DNA of 64,000 nucleotides from Forficula auricularia (GCA_024734495.1 JALMQS010000055.1:12980863-13044862); one strand, 5' to 3'. Counted from the stretch's first letter, positions 11,002 to 22,224 are shown. The notes: generated by a model from the letters alone, not told the origin. Numbers and translations: made by a program.

Positions 11002-12069
11002 TGGTTAAATATAAGTAATCATATAGAGAATTCAAAATCCACGCCAATTCGGTTTCTCGGCGCTAGGGATTTTTGTGCCCTAGAAACACCCTAAGATGCA
11101 TCCTTTTCGAACTCAACCTCCCTTTGATATCGTAATTTTTCCACCCTTCTTATTTCAAACTTCTTCGATTCAACATCTGAATAATTATCGCACCACATTT
11201 TACGCTGGTATATTCATTCGACTATATTTTTCGTCATAGTCAATAAATATTTAGTTTAATAACTAAATAAAAGTTAGTTTGTTGAAATAAGCAAGCATAT
11301 TATTAAAGGTGACCTGAAGGTTAGTAAACCCGTTTTCTCTTTATTGTGCTAATATATATTAAAAGGTTTCTAATTAATAATAATCAACTTGTATTTGTTT
11401 CTTATTATTACTGAAGGTATAATCAATTCTCTGAAAGGTTCCTAAAATAAAACACTGCAGGTTTATACACTGCTGCAGTTTTGGCACACCCTACATCAAA
11501 AAAGCATTCATCATTGGTTCTGAGACAAAAGAACACTTATTCATCTCTCCAAGATAATTCAGAGGCTGCCCTTTACCACCACTGAAACCATTCATTTGTA
11601 ATTAGACATATAATAAAATATATTATATGTCTAAAAGTTTAAGTATTTAGTTATAAAGTGTATATATATATCTACGTATATATACCTACAATCTAAGTTA
11701 ATTTTCTTTGTTTTCATTTTATCTTTTGGTTTTATCAACACATTCATTAGTTTACATTAAAAAATATAGTTTTTGTTAAAGAGAAATTTATCTTTCATTT
11801 CTTTCCTAGACATCCATCCTTTAGAGATACTAATTTAAGATTTCGAACAGTTATATATATAGTTAAGAACTAGCGTCCTATCGAAGATATATTTGATATC
11901 GATTGTTTAGTGGAATAGACTTACAATTTATTCGCGGCGAGATTTACAACCTCGTTGGTAAGCTAAACAATAGATATATAACCTGGTCCTTCGTTTTTCT
12001 CTATATCTTTCTCAAATTTGGAGAAAGCATATAAAAAATTAAAGTAAATTTAAACCCCGCATTTAACCA
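11002..12069 (+). repeat. Left LTR of BEL/Pao element
   Basis: 1068 bp, starting TGGTTAAATATAAG and ending CCGCATTTAACCA. It matches 16194-17264 with only scattered substitutions and small indels. It contains AAAATATATTATATGTC-type palindromic AT sequence around 11611-11635. Confidence 0.9.
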
Positions 12070-12165
12070 TTAAATGGTCCTCCAAGAGCCAGATTGATTA
12101 GATTATCGATCATAGATATATATAGCTGATTGAACTCTCCTAGTTTTGTTCTTTGTATCTTTAGG

Positions 12166-13176
12166 ATGTCTAAGGAAATGAATAGAATAAAAAAAGCTCT
12201 CGACTTCATTCAGAAGGAAGTAGAAGAGATAAATTTAGAAATAAACAGTAATTCTAATAAAAATAATATTAACTTTCTTTATTATGAATTAAAGGAAAAG
12301 AAAGCAGAAATCGACAAACTAAAACTCCGCATTGAAGACCTTTCAGACATAGAATCCGAAATAATGTACAGTACAGCGAGAGAAACGTCGAAACGCCTCA
12401 GGTCACTTTTAATGGCAGGTCATGGAATGATAAATAATACGATTATCAATACAGGTAACCCTTGCCTATCTCCTAACCTATCTACTACGCCTTCCACCTC
12501 TACAATATACGCCAACCCTCAAACTTCCAATGTCCAAGTCACTGCTTTAGTTAGTGAAATAAATGATGCCGGGAGCGAATTTCCCGCTAAAATACACAGT
12601 GGTAGTCAATACCCACGAGTTAGCGAGGTTTGCGCGAAAATTCTTAATGGTCAAATAAAAAATAATTCAATTGAAAATATAGGTGCTCATGCACAAATGG
12701 CTTCCAAAGCGAAGCAATCCATTTCACACATTCAAGATCTTCATTTAGCTGATCCCACCCATAAAGTAAGCAGTCAAATAGAAATCATCCTTGGGGGAGC
12801 ATTAGCATTTGATAGTCTTTTTAGGCATAATAAGATTGATTTCCTTACGGGTACTCATATCCCCATAGCCACAACTCTAGATCACATCTTATTAAGCAAC
12901 TACAAATCAGCGTTAGCTCCTGTATTACATTCAGGACTAACAGGGAAAAATTCACCTCAAGTTTTAATTTCCAAACAATGGAAATTAGAAAATATATCTC
13001 CCAGCAGAAAATTACTCCCAAAAAATGATAGGCATTATAAGGATCTATTTGCAAAATCTAAAACTTTTGAAGCACGCGGTTATTCACCAACATTCTCAAT
13101 TAAATTTTATAGTCAAATTAATCCAGTTAAATTAAAAATAGATTATTTTATTCGGATTAAAGATTCTAATGACTAA
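12166..13176 (+). CDS. BEL/Pao Gag-protease-like ORF
   Basis: An intact ORF of about 336 codons from the ATG at 12166. An in-frame TTG at 12130 is not a plausible eukaryotic start. Residues 1-70 are Lys/Glu-rich and should form a coiled coil. A Ser/Thr/Pro-rich linker follows, around residues 95-130. Near residues 195-215 the sequence LADPTHKVSSQIEIILGG mirrors the stretch that follows the aspartic peptidase (A17) core in Pao polyproteins, LADP..F..P..IDLLLG. The Asp-Ser/Thr-Gly active site is not visible. The ORF stops where pol should continue. It is therefore likely a fused, internally deleted Gag-protease that is still open. Confidence 0.65.
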   Translation: MSKEMNRIKKALDFIQKEVEEINLEINSNSNKNNINFLYYELKEKKAEIDKLKLRIEDLSDIESEIMYSTARETSKRLRSLLMAGHGMINNTIINTGNPCLSPNLSTTPSTSTIYANPQTSNVQVTALVSEINDAGSEFPAKIHSGSQYPRVSEVCAKILNGQIKNNSIENIGAHAQMASKAKQSISHIQDLHLADPTHKVSSQIEIILGGALAFDSLFRHNKIDFLTGTHIPIATTLDHILLSNYKSALAPVLHSGLTGKNSPQVLISKQWKLENISPSRKLLPKNDRHYKDLFAKSKTFEARGYSPTFSIKFYSQINPVKLKIDYFIRIKDSND

Positions 13177-13179
13177 AAT

Positions 13180-14240
13180 ATAGGTACAAACACTCAATTA
13201 AATGGTCTTATTCAAAGACAAAATGTACAAAAATAAAACTCAATTTAAAATTATTATAAAGTTCAAAAATGTTTATTTTTTCTGATCAATTTGAATCTTG
13301 CAAATTGAATAGTGTTCAATTTATAAATATTATAAATTCGAAAATGTTTATATTTTTCTATACAATTATAATCTTGCAAATTAAAAAGTTTTCAATTCAT
13401 GAATATTATAAATTCTAAATAGTTACATCTCTTCTAAACAAGTAAAACTTGCGAAATTAAATAACATTTAATTCATAATATAAATTTTAAATTTTTTATA
13501 TCAATTGAACTCATTTACAGTTTTGCAATTAAAGTAAATGTTCTTGTTCAAAAGGAATTATAAGGCATTAAATATTCAATTTATAAATAACATATAAAAT
13601 TTTAAAGCTTTTCTCACTTAAACTAATACAAATTTCGCAATTTAAATTGAATGCTCTTATTCAAAAGCAATTATAAAGCATTTAATATTCAATATATAAA
13701 TAATTTAAAAATTTTTAAATCTTTTATAACACTTAAACTCATTTTTAATTTTTGCAATTAACGTAAATGCTCTTATTCAAAGGGAATAATTATCAAGCAT
13801 TTTAACACTCAATTTATTAATAATATAAATTTGAAAACTTTTATATTTTTCTAAACAATTTTATAGTGCAAGATTACATTTCATTCAATATATAAATTTG
13901 AAAACTTTTATATCTTCCTAAACGATTTAATAGTGCAGGATTAAATATCATTCAATTTATAAACAATACAATTTTAAAATCTTTGACATCATTAAAACTA
14001 ATATAACATTTTTGCAATTTCACTTAAATACTCTTATTCAAAAGGAATTATAAAGTATTTAACATTTAACAATTTATAAACAATATAAATTTTGAATATT
14101 TGATTACTTGAACTTTTATACACATTTTTGCAATTTCACATAAATACTCTTATTCAAAAGGAATTATAAAGTATTTAACATTTAACAATTTATAAATAAT
14201 ATAAATTTTAAAGCTTCAATAACACTAAGGATTTTGCAAT
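13180..14240. repeat. AT-rich tandem array inside LTR element
   Basis: About nine imperfect units of roughly 100-120 bp. The most recognisable part is CTCTTATTCAAAAGGAATTA followed by ATTTATAAATAATATAAATT and an 'ACTTTTGCAATTAAA'-like spacer. It occupies the place where protease and reverse transcriptase should be. Confidence 0.7.
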
Positions 14241-14384
14241 TAAATCAAATCTCTCAATTTCATGTTCTTCAGCAGGTAACAGATAATTAATTCAAAGAAA
14301 TCACTTTTTTCAAATATAGTATATCTTCTCGATAACTTATTGTTTTATTGTAAAAAATCTTTTAGACAAATCGTTAATTAAAAT

Positions 14385-14650
14385 TTAAGAAACGGTCTAA
14401 ATACTCTTTTATCAACGGATCAAACTAATCAAATTAAAGTCATATATAGCTTAATACAGTTTTCTATAAAAACAGTCTGAATACTCTTTTATAAATGGAA
14501 CAATCTAAACAATTTTAAGTCTTATAGGTATATATCTTATTACAGTTTTTTTTGAAAAACCTTGAATTTTAAACGCTCTAACTACTCTTTTATAAATAGA
14601 TCAACGTACCTAAACAATTTAAAATCACACACTTTAAATATATAATAAAA
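14385..14650. repeat. Second short tandem array in LTR element
   Basis: Three units of roughly 90-110 bp built on TCTAAATACTCTTTTATAAA, followed by a GATCAAACTAATCAA-like part. It is distinct from the array at 13180-14240. Confidence 0.6.
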
Positions 14651-15269
14651 TTTTGTTGAAAAACTTATAATCAATTGAAAATCTTTGTTTATTTATTTTT
14701 TAAGATAATATAGTTTAAAATTTTGTTTAAACTACAGTTTCAAAATTGTTCATTGAGAAAAAAGATTCAATTAAGTAATAAATGTTTGATCCATTAATAA
14801 AATTTCTATGATTTTCATTATAAATCACTATTCATATAAAGACAATAAACAATAATCAATAATTTAATTTGAAATCTCCAAACTTAATGGGTATAGCATA
14901 TTTGGAAAGTATGATAGTTATTTCAGACAAATATCTACTAATATTTTTACAATCGTTCTTTTAAAAAAGCTTCGTTATTAACTCTCTTATATTCATCCAC
15001 CACCTTAAGTATAAATTGGAGCATTGATTCACCATAGATTTATCGTTTAAATTCGAACCACCATCATCTGTTACACTAACTAAAAGCATACTTTTAAGTA
15101 TACGCATTCGCCGTATTTTCCATCATTTGATATTCCATATATCTAATATTTGCAAAGTCAAAGCTATCGCCTTTATATTTCGTTACAATTGCACATCTTC
15201 ATCATCTAAGTTTTCATCTATTAATGACATCGTATCAATTTTACAACCCAATTATGCCAATTAAATAAT

Positions 15270-15590
15270 GTCTAATTTTTATTCGGACTCGCAAATAGCT
15301 TGTCATAGATCAAATCGAAAAATCTTCAATTCAAAACATTTGTCGCGAACAGAGTTCATGATATAAATTCACTTGTTCCAGAAGTTATTTGGAAGTATGT
15401 TAATACTTCAATTAATCTAGTTGAGATAGTATCTAGAGAAATTTCAATTTCGAAACTTCCTAATACTAAATTATGGTTACAAGGACCTTTCCATGAACTA
15501 TCATTTAAAGAAAATTTGAAAAATTCCAGTCCCTTAGAAACTTTTGCAATCTTCCTAAGACAAAAAGAACATTTCTCTTTATAATACAAA
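15270..15590 (+). pseudogene. Pao RNase H/connection remnant
   Basis: Scattered + strand frames read SDSQIACHRSNRKIFNSKHL and, further on, KLWLQGPFHELSF. These correspond to the RNase H-like SDS..VL.W....WK.FV segment and the LWW.GP.WL segment of Pao polyproteins. Stops and frameshifts interrupt them. Confidence 0.5.
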
Positions 15591-15674
15591 TTATTAAAAA
15601 TTCAAAAGCAATATCAAATAATTCTAATTTAAAATCATTGAATTCATTCTTCGACAAAAATCTAAATTAAAAGA

Positions 15675-16165
15675 TTGACACATTCGTCGCTGTCATACAA
15701 CACTAACATAAATACCCTATTAGGATTGCTTATCAATGTAATTTGTCTACATTCATTGTGCGGCAAGCACATTATCAATTTAAATACGCAGATTTTTCTA
15801 ACTCTAGCAGTTTATATTCGAAATCATTATTGGATTCCGAGATTAAGGAATATTATTCGTCGCATCACTCATGAATGCACGATATATCATCGATTTAAGG
15901 TATTGCGCTTTTCAACTCAAGCCATACATTTAGAATATCTTTCATTATCAACCGAATTTTTTTGTTAACTTGATCGATTCATTTCTCCACCTGGTTGTCC
16001 ACAACAAGTCTTCTCCGATTGTGGAACAAATTTCGTTGGGTGTCACAAAGAGCTAAAAGAAATTTACGACTTCTTTTTGAAGCTTACTGATGATCCTCAA
16101 GCAGTTCAATATGCCCCTTTACTTACAGATACCCGCTGGACACTCTCGAAAAATAAATAATCGTT
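15675..16165 (+). pseudogene. Pao integrase remnant
   Basis: The + strand frame reads HYWIPRLRNIIRR, then a Cys-x2-Y/H remnant of the zinc-binding arm, then AIHLEYLSLSTEFF, a stop at 15966, and in the same frame FISPPGCPQQVFSDCGTNFVG. The last motif carries the second catalytic aspartate of the DDE triad (usual SDNGTNF). The third catalytic residue and the C-terminal domain are not seen. The element goes straight to the polypurine tract and right LTR. Confidence 0.75.
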
Positions 16166-16193
16166 AGTTATTTATTTCGAAGAGGTGGCAGTA

Positions 16194-17264
16194 TGGTTAA
16201 ATATAAGTAATCATATAGAAAATTCAAAATCCACGCCAATTCGGTTTCTCGGCGCTAGGGATTTTTGTGCCCTAGAAACACCCTAAGATGCATCCTTTTC
16301 GAACCCAACTTCCTTTTGATATCGTATTACGCCATTCTTCTTATTTCAAACTTCTTCGATTCAACATCTGAATAAATATCGCACCACATTTTTACGCTGG
16401 TATACTCATTCGACTATAATTTTCGTCATAGTCAATAAATATTTAGTTTAATAACTAAATAAAAGTTAGTTTGTTGAAATAAGCAAGCATATCGTTAAAG
16501 GTGACTTGAAGGTTAGTAAACCCGTTTTCTCTTTATTGTGCTAATATATATTAAAAGGTCTCTAATTAATAATAATCTATTTGTATTTGTTTCTTATTAT
16601 TACTGAAGGTATAATCAATTTCTCTGAAAGGTTCCTAAAATAAAACACTGCAGGTTTATACACTGCTGCAGTTTTGGCACACCCTACATCAAAAAAGCAT
16701 TCATCATTGGTTCTGAGACAAAAGAACACTTATTCATCTCTCCAAGATAATTCAGAGGCTGCCCTTTACCACCACTGAAACCATTCACTTTGTAATTAGA
16801 CATATAATAAAATATATTATATGTCTAAAAGTTTAAGTATTTAGTTATAAAGTGTATATATATATCTACGTATATATACCTACAATCTAAGTTAATTTTC
16901 TTTGTTTTCATTTTATCTTTTGGTTTTATCAACACATTCATTAGTTTACATTAAAAAATATAGTTTTTGTTAAAGAGAAATTTATCTTTCATTTCTTTCC
17001 TATAGACATCCATCCTTTAGAGATACTAATTTAAGATTTCGAACAGTTATATATATAGTTAAGAACTAGCGTCCTATCGAAGATATATTTGATATCGATT
17101 GTTTAGTGGAATAGACTTACAATTTATTCGCGGCGAGATTTACAACCTCGTTGGTAAGCTAAACAATTGATATAACGTGGTCCTTCGTTTTTCTCTATAT
17201 CTTTCTCAAATTTGGAGAAAGCATATAAAAAAGTTAAAGTAAATTTAAACCCCGCATTTAACCC
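16194..17264 (+). repeat. Right LTR of BEL/Pao element
   Basis: 1071 bp, matching the left LTR. The last base is C where the left LTR has A. Confidence 0.9.
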
Positions 17265-17319
17265 AGACAAAGTTGTTTAAAAATGTCTAAAACTTGAAGA
17301 AAAATCATTTTCAATATTT

Positions 17320-19245
17320 TTTTTGACGGTGTCTATCTGGATTCCGTTTTCTTGGATAACCGAAAGCCGAATAAAGTTCATTCTGGTGCCAATTCCAATG
17401 CGAAGAACTGACTCTGGGCTCTCTGGTTTTAGAACTTTAGAAACTAATTTTTTCACAAGATAATTAAAATAAAAAAAATAAATTTCTATAGTTTAATATA
17501 TTTAAGCTTATTATTAGGGCGCCTAGCTTTAACTCGCTAGCGTATTGAGTCTTGAAAAAGTTTTTAATTTTTCCTCCTTGATTAATAAAAAGTGAATTTT
17601 TGAATGCAAAATCTAAACAAAATATTGAAAAAATAAATCAAATGATACTGAGAGATGATATTTAATTTTTTGAGATAAAAGATCCCTCTTTTTTTTCAGT
17701 GATTTTTTTCATGAGATTCTCGAACGAAAGGTCATTTTATCAATTCCCCTATAGAGTGATCAGAATCAATTTTTAAATTCTCATTTCAATTTTTCCCTAG
17801 CCCCCAAGTGGATAGGACAATTTTTTTCTGTCGGTGTCCATCTGGATTCCGTTATCGGAAAGCCGTATAAAGTTCATTCTGGTTCCAAAAGTAAGTATTT
17901 CCAATACGGAGAACTGACTTGGCTCTGGTTCTTCAGAAACTATAATTTTTTTAATTAAAATAAATAAATGAATTTCTAATAATTTAATATAATTAAACTT
18001 ATTATTAGGGCGGCTAGCTTTATCTGGGGAACGTATTGAGTCTTGAAAAAAAATTTAATTTTTCCTCCTTGATTTATAAAAAGTTTAATTTTTAGTGCAA
18101 AATTTGTACAAAATATTAAGATAATTTTTTCCTAAATTTGATATACAAATAAAAATAAAAAATATATAAAATAATACTGAGTGATGATATATAATTTCTT
18201 GAGATAAAAGATCCATCTTTTTTTCAGTGATTTTTTCATGAGATTCTAGAACGAAATGTCATTTTATCAATTCCCCTATAGAGTATGATTAAATTAAATT
18301 TTTTTTATAATAATTTAATATATTTAAGCTTAATATTAGGGGAGGGGGCTAGCTTCTCTGGCGAACGTATTGAGCTTGAAAAAGTTTTTAATTTTTCCTC
18401 CTTGATTTATAAAAAAGTTAAATTTTGAGTGCAAAATATGTACAAAATATTAAGATAATTTTTTCCCAAATTTGATAAAAAATAAAAATAAAAAATATAT
18501 TAAATAATACTGGGCGATGATATTTAATTTCTTGAGATAAAAAATCCCTCTTTTATTCAATGATTTTTTCATGAGATTCTCGAACGAAAAGTCATTTTAT
18601 CAATTCCCCTATAGAGTGATCAGAATCAATTTTTAAATTCTCATTTCAATTTTTCCCTAGCCCCCAAGTGGATCGAACAATTGTTCGTGGGGGAACCGGG
18701 GAGCTTCAAGAGTCTATCTTGATTCCGTTATCCAAGATAACGGAAAGCCGGAAATAAAAGTTCATTCTGGTGCCAATTCCAATGCGTAGAACTGACTCTG
18801 GCTCTCTGGTTTTAGAACTTTAGAAACTATAATTTTATCAAAAAGATAATTATAATAAACAAACAAATTTTTAATAGTTTAATATATTTAAGCTTATTAT
18901 TAGGGCAGCTAGCTTGATCTGGCGAGCGTAATGAGTCTTGAAAAAGTTTTTAATTTTTCCTCCTTGTTAAATTTTGAGTGCAAAATCTGTACAAAATATT
19001 AAAATAATTTTTTCCCAAATTTGATAAAAAATAAAAATAAAAAAAACTTCTGAGAGATGATACTTAATTTCTTGAGATAAAAGTTTCCTCTTTTTTTCAG
19101 TGATTTTTTCATGAGATTCTAGAAGGAAAGGTCATTTTATCAATTCTCCTATAGAGTGATCAGAATCAATTTTTAAATTCTCATTTCAATTTTTCCCTAG
19201 CCCCCAAGTGGATCGAACAATTGTTCGTGGGGGATCCGCGGGGAC
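17320..19245. repeat. ~500-bp tandem repeat ending at gene promoter
   Basis: Four direct units start near 17329, 17842, 18290 (head missing) and 18715. Each carries GATTCCGTTATC..., AAAGTTCATTCTGGTGCCAA, TTAAGCTTATTATTAGGGC, AGTTTTTAATTTTTCCTCCT, AATTCCCCTATAGAGTGATC and CCCTAGCCCCCAAGTGGAT. Units 3 and 4 end in a perfect palindrome, CGAACAATTGTTCG, followed by a GGGGGA-CCG-GGGG-CTCAAGAG-like segment. The last unit runs directly into the CpG-rich first exon. Confidence 0.8.
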
Positions 19246-19383
19246 TCAAGAGAGGCTCAATGACCACGCCCCGCTTGACAGCTCGGCGAGCAGCCGCCAG
19301 TTGAGCGCAGCCCCCGGCCGGGAGCGCAACCAGCCAGTCAGACACTCTTAAGCCTTTACCGGAAGACACCATCCGCACGAGGG
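19230..19383 (+). other. Probable non-coding first exon and promoter
   Basis: A GC- and CpG-rich island in otherwise AT-rich DNA. It ends GCACGAGGG|GTGAGT, a near-consensus splice donor at 19384. No TATA box is evident. The start of transcription is a guess; the island begins after the tandem repeat at about 19230. A 740-bp intron would connect it to the exon at 20124. The only ATG on this strand in the island (ATGACC near 19259) would be a short upstream ORF. Confidence 0.55.
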
Positions 19384-20123
19384 GTGAGTCTTCCTTTTCA
19401 AACAATACCATACTAATCACACTTTTGGCATTTTATCCAAATTTTATATAAATAAATACACTAATTTCTAAAATAAATTAATTATACTATACGACTTTCG
19501 GCGAGCGAAACCCGCCGGTTTTTTTTGGCTTTAGGGCCTTTCTAGCCATAAGCCAATTTGAGATACTAATTATTTATATTTTAAATTTGTCTCTACCTCC
19601 CCCGGGGTCAGGTTTTAACCGGATGCTTCGAGTCGGATTCGAACCCGGGTCCACTTGGTTAGCAGGCTGGCATGCTAACCGCTAGCCTACCCAACCCCCC
19701 AACATGCCGGTTGACAAGAGTTTTAAATTCACTTAAAAATTTCCAATTATGTAATTTGCTTAGCAGTGATATTTCTATCTATTTATCTGGATTCTGATAC
19801 CGATGATAAAGAGAAAAAGTAAAAAATCGTAGAAAGTTTGTTCTACTGCCAAAATTTTTGTATTTTTTTTTCTTACAAAAAATTAATTAGATTTTGATTT
19901 TTGAGCTTAAAAAAAAATTTCTGTTCAAATAATATAAATCACTTTTGAACGGTTGTAGCTGTTGAGGTAAAAATTGGCAGAGAATTTTGAATTAATCAAT
20001 CATGTGTCAGTTTTTAGCTCAAGTTATACAAATTTTTCAAAATTTGTGAAAAGAAAATCAAATGATTTTTTTTTTAATTTTCCTAAAATTCTGTATTAAT
20101 TTTTCTTTTCTTTTGTCAAACAG
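19384..20123 (+). other. Probable first intron
   Basis: It runs from the GTGAGT donor to a strong pyrimidine tract (TTTTTCTTTTCTTTTGTC) and CAG at 20121-20123. It contains the minus-strand SINE at 19520-19705. Confidence 0.55.
19520..19705 (-). mobile_element. tRNA-derived SINE, second copy
   Basis: On the minus strand, box A is TAGCGGTTAGCATGCC-like and box B is GGTTCGAATCC. The body (AACCAAGTGGACCCGGG, TAGAGACAAATTT, GGCTTATGGCTAGAAAGG) matches the SINE at 6139-6291, with an A-rich 3' tail. GCCGGTT on both sides (19513-19519 and 19706-19711 region) is a likely short target duplication. It lies within the first intron of the host gene, antisense to it. Confidence 0.8.
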
Positions 20124-20432
20124 GTCGGAGATGATTGTAATAATGGACCAAGTGATAACAAAAATCAGTTAGGTGTGCCACTTAAACGTTAATCGAGTGC
20201 AATTTAAATAGTGCTCCAATTGTGCCAAAAAACTGGAAACTTTGATGATGGAATCGAATACGGTGTCTCCGTTGCCCCCCGGGGAAGAAACAGACCCCGA
20301 TGGATCTACCAAATCTCCATTACCACCCCCGACTGAGGCCGATGAAGAGGATCTGCCGCCCCCGCCACCCACAGCGCCGAGTGCCGCCCCCAGTGCCGCC
20401 CCCAGCGCCGCAGATGCCCGGTCCATTGAAAA
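20124..20432 (+). CDS. Host gene exon 2, acidic Pro/Ala-rich N-terminus
   Basis: The exon follows a good acceptor and ends GAAAA|GTAAGT, a consensus donor. A 5' UTR of about 120 nt includes a short upstream ORF (ATG at 20131). Translation probably starts at 20245 or 20248 (two adjacent ATGs). The 188 coding bases leave the reading frame in phase 2. The peptide starts MESNTVSPLPPGEE, is acidic with SPLPPP and DLPPPPP tracts, then three APSA repeats, then ADARSIE. This is low-complexity, intrinsically disordered sequence as found at the N-terminus of nuclear or signalling proteins. It has no recognisable domain, so I do not name it. The first in-frame stop is created by reading into the donor (TAA). 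Real coding sequence must continue in an exon I could not find in this window. Confidence 0.6.
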
Positions 20433-20700
20433 GTAAGTCAAATTCGGACTATCCCAAGGTTAGGCCTATTGATTCGGGATGTAAGGCACCTGGGCCCGGG
20501 ATGTTTTGGTTGGGCTGCTGAGGGTTGACGCCACCCCCAAAAGGGGTCATCGTCCCGGCCCAGGGCCCGCGCAATTGATTCGCGGGATCGATCACGTGAC
20601 ACACGGGGTGTGTTTGCATCCTTTATACAACCACCCCGCCATTCAAATGATAACAATAACAACAAACAAATGACAGAAGATGACGGGTTCAATGGGGCTG
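20433..20700 (+). promoter_or_regulatory. GC-rich start of intron 2, CpG island tail
   Basis: GC-rich sequence downstream of the exon 2 donor with GGCCCAGGGCCC and ATCACGTGAC, a canonical E-box (CACGTG at about 20592). It is consistent with an unmethylated CpG-island promoter spanning 19230-20700, or with an alternative promoter. Confidence 0.4.
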
Positions 20701-20780
20701 TTGAGGGCGAGCCAAATGGTTTGCTGTCTTCTGATAAAAATTCGATTTATTCTTCTTTATTTTTGACAGACGGAGAGTAA
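20670..20780 (+). CDS. Short acidic ORF, uncertain
   Basis: ATG at 20670 in a decent Kozak context (CAAATGA) opens 36 codons: MTEDDGFNGAVEGEPNG..., with codon use unlike the AT-rich background. It ends at TAA 20778. The end overlaps a pyrimidine-rich TTTATTTTTGACAG acceptor-like site. It could be an alternative first coding exon or chance. No donor is obvious. Confidence 0.25.
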   Translation: MTEDDGFNGAVEGEPNGLLSSDKNSIYSSLFLTDGE

Positions 20781-20789
20781 AAAAAAATC

Positions 20790-21170
20790 TTAAAAAAAAA
20801 ACTAATTAACTTTTCAATTATAATTTTAGAAGGATATCAAAATTAAAAAGAATTAATTAAAAAAGACCATTTCTTTGTGTTTAAAATTGAAAAATCTCAC
20901 AATAAAATTTTCATCTCTGGTAATAATCCAAGTAACTCACAACCCAGAGTTTTGTAGTTTTTTAACCTGGCATATATTCAAATAAATTATTTTATTTCAG
21001 CTAATATCATTAAAACTACCCCCCACGAAATTACTTTCGTGAATTTTTTCAGATTTTTAAACATAAGCATTGCAAAGATAGAGTGACAAATTCATGAGCT
21101 TATACCAAGTGGCGAGAGTGTGAATATACTATATAAATGACAAAAGAATTTTTGTAAAACATTTTTAAAA
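20790..21170. other. AT-rich intronic-looking DNA
   Basis: Nothing recognised. Confidence 0.4.
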
Positions 21171-21174
21171 GAAA

Positions 21175-21355
21175 GTAAAGAAAATTTTGAAAAATTTAAG
21201 AAACTTTTCAAAATTTAAAATATAAAATACTAGGTAGCTTTCACAAAAATAAAAGATAAGATGTTTGTTTAGAACTTATTTTTGTGAAACCTACCTAGTA
21301 TTTTATATTTTAAATTTTAAAAAGTTTATTAAATTTTTCAAAATTTCCTTTACTT
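21175..21355. mobile_element. Foldback MITE
   Basis: Arms of about 75 bp are inverted copies, each containing ATATAAAATACTAGGTAG or its complement, around a loop of about 35 bp. No coding content. Confidence 0.65.
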
Positions 21356-22220
21356 TATTTAAAATATTTCACCAAGAACCTACACCATTCTCCCTTAACA
21401 AAATTTTTAAAAGATGTAGATATTAAGGGAGTTCGAGACTGCTTATCTATCTAGTTGATCTTCGAAAAAATCTTTTGCATTTCTCCAGAGTGACAACGTC
21501 TGCATACCAAATTTTTTAATAAAAAAATGTTGATAATGAGGTTAATTTCGAATAAAAATCTTTGTTTTGATAATATTAATAATAACAATATTGAGATAAT
21601 TTTTTTCTCATTATAAAAACATTTATTTAACACACAAACGATTTCAACAAATAGAGTTCTAGTGCTTTTGTCATATTTTGTTGGCTGCAAATAACTTTTT
21701 ATTTTTACATTTATGAATAACTAATTAACTAGACTGTAAAATCTATTGAAAAATACATCATTTGATTCAAAAAAGTTGAATTATTGATCTGTATAAATTT
21801 GTTGAAAATAGAATAATTTGTATAGAAGTTATAGCCCTTTTAAAAGATCGGTCCATTTACTTCTATGTTCAAAGGACAATTTTTAATAATTTATTTCACG
21901 GTAATGAGACAGACGATCAACTTCAAAATTCGGTAATAAATATTTAATGCATCAATGATTCGATGGTAAAAATTTGAGAATTTTCTTATAAAAATGATAA
22001 ACAGACACTATTGATAGAGTGACAATATTGTTTCCATCATCTTTTTCAATATTTGGAAGTTTTTTTTTCAATTTCCTTATACCTTTAACATTCGGGAATA
22101 TTTAAAGAATATGCTTATGCAATTTTATCAAAAAATGGTAAATTCTAGAAACTGGCAGAGGGATAGACGGATATAAGGAGAGACAGACTGATAAAACGAT
22201 CCTTTTACTAAACGATTGAA
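21356..22220. other. AT-rich DNA without recognised features
   Basis: Nothing recognised beyond simple AT sequence. Confidence 0.45.
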
Positions 22221-22224
22221 GTAG

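Larger units (their letters stand above)
11002..17264 (+). mobile_element. BEL/Pao LTR retrotransposon, defective
   Basis: Two direct LTRs of about 1.07 kb enclose 4.1 kb. The LTR ends are TGGTTAAAT and ATTTAACCA, perfectly complementary and with the usual TG...CA. Downstream of the left LTR, TGGTCCTCCAAGAGCC (12075) is a candidate tRNA primer-binding site. Upstream of the right LTR, GAAGAGGTGGCAG (16179) is a candidate polypurine tract. Internal order is an intact gag/protease-like ORF, AT-rich tandem repeats, broken RT/RNase H remnants and an integrase remnant. Pol is mostly missing, so the element is not autonomous. I counted roughly 28 LTR differences by eye, about 2.6%. No clear target duplication is visible. 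Confidence 0.85.

Noticed and set aside
12130..12165. Extra 12 N-terminal codons before the Gag-like ORF
   Set aside because: They depend on a TTG start. The first ATG in frame is at 12166.
20242..20244. Third Met at the start of the host exon 2 ORF
   Set aside because: The codon is TTG. The real ATGs are at 20245 and 20248.
20169..20441. 90-codon minus-strand ORF opposite exon 2
   Set aside because: It is the antisense of a GC-rich repeat-like coding sequence (Gly/Ala/Ser-rich), with no splice or start support.
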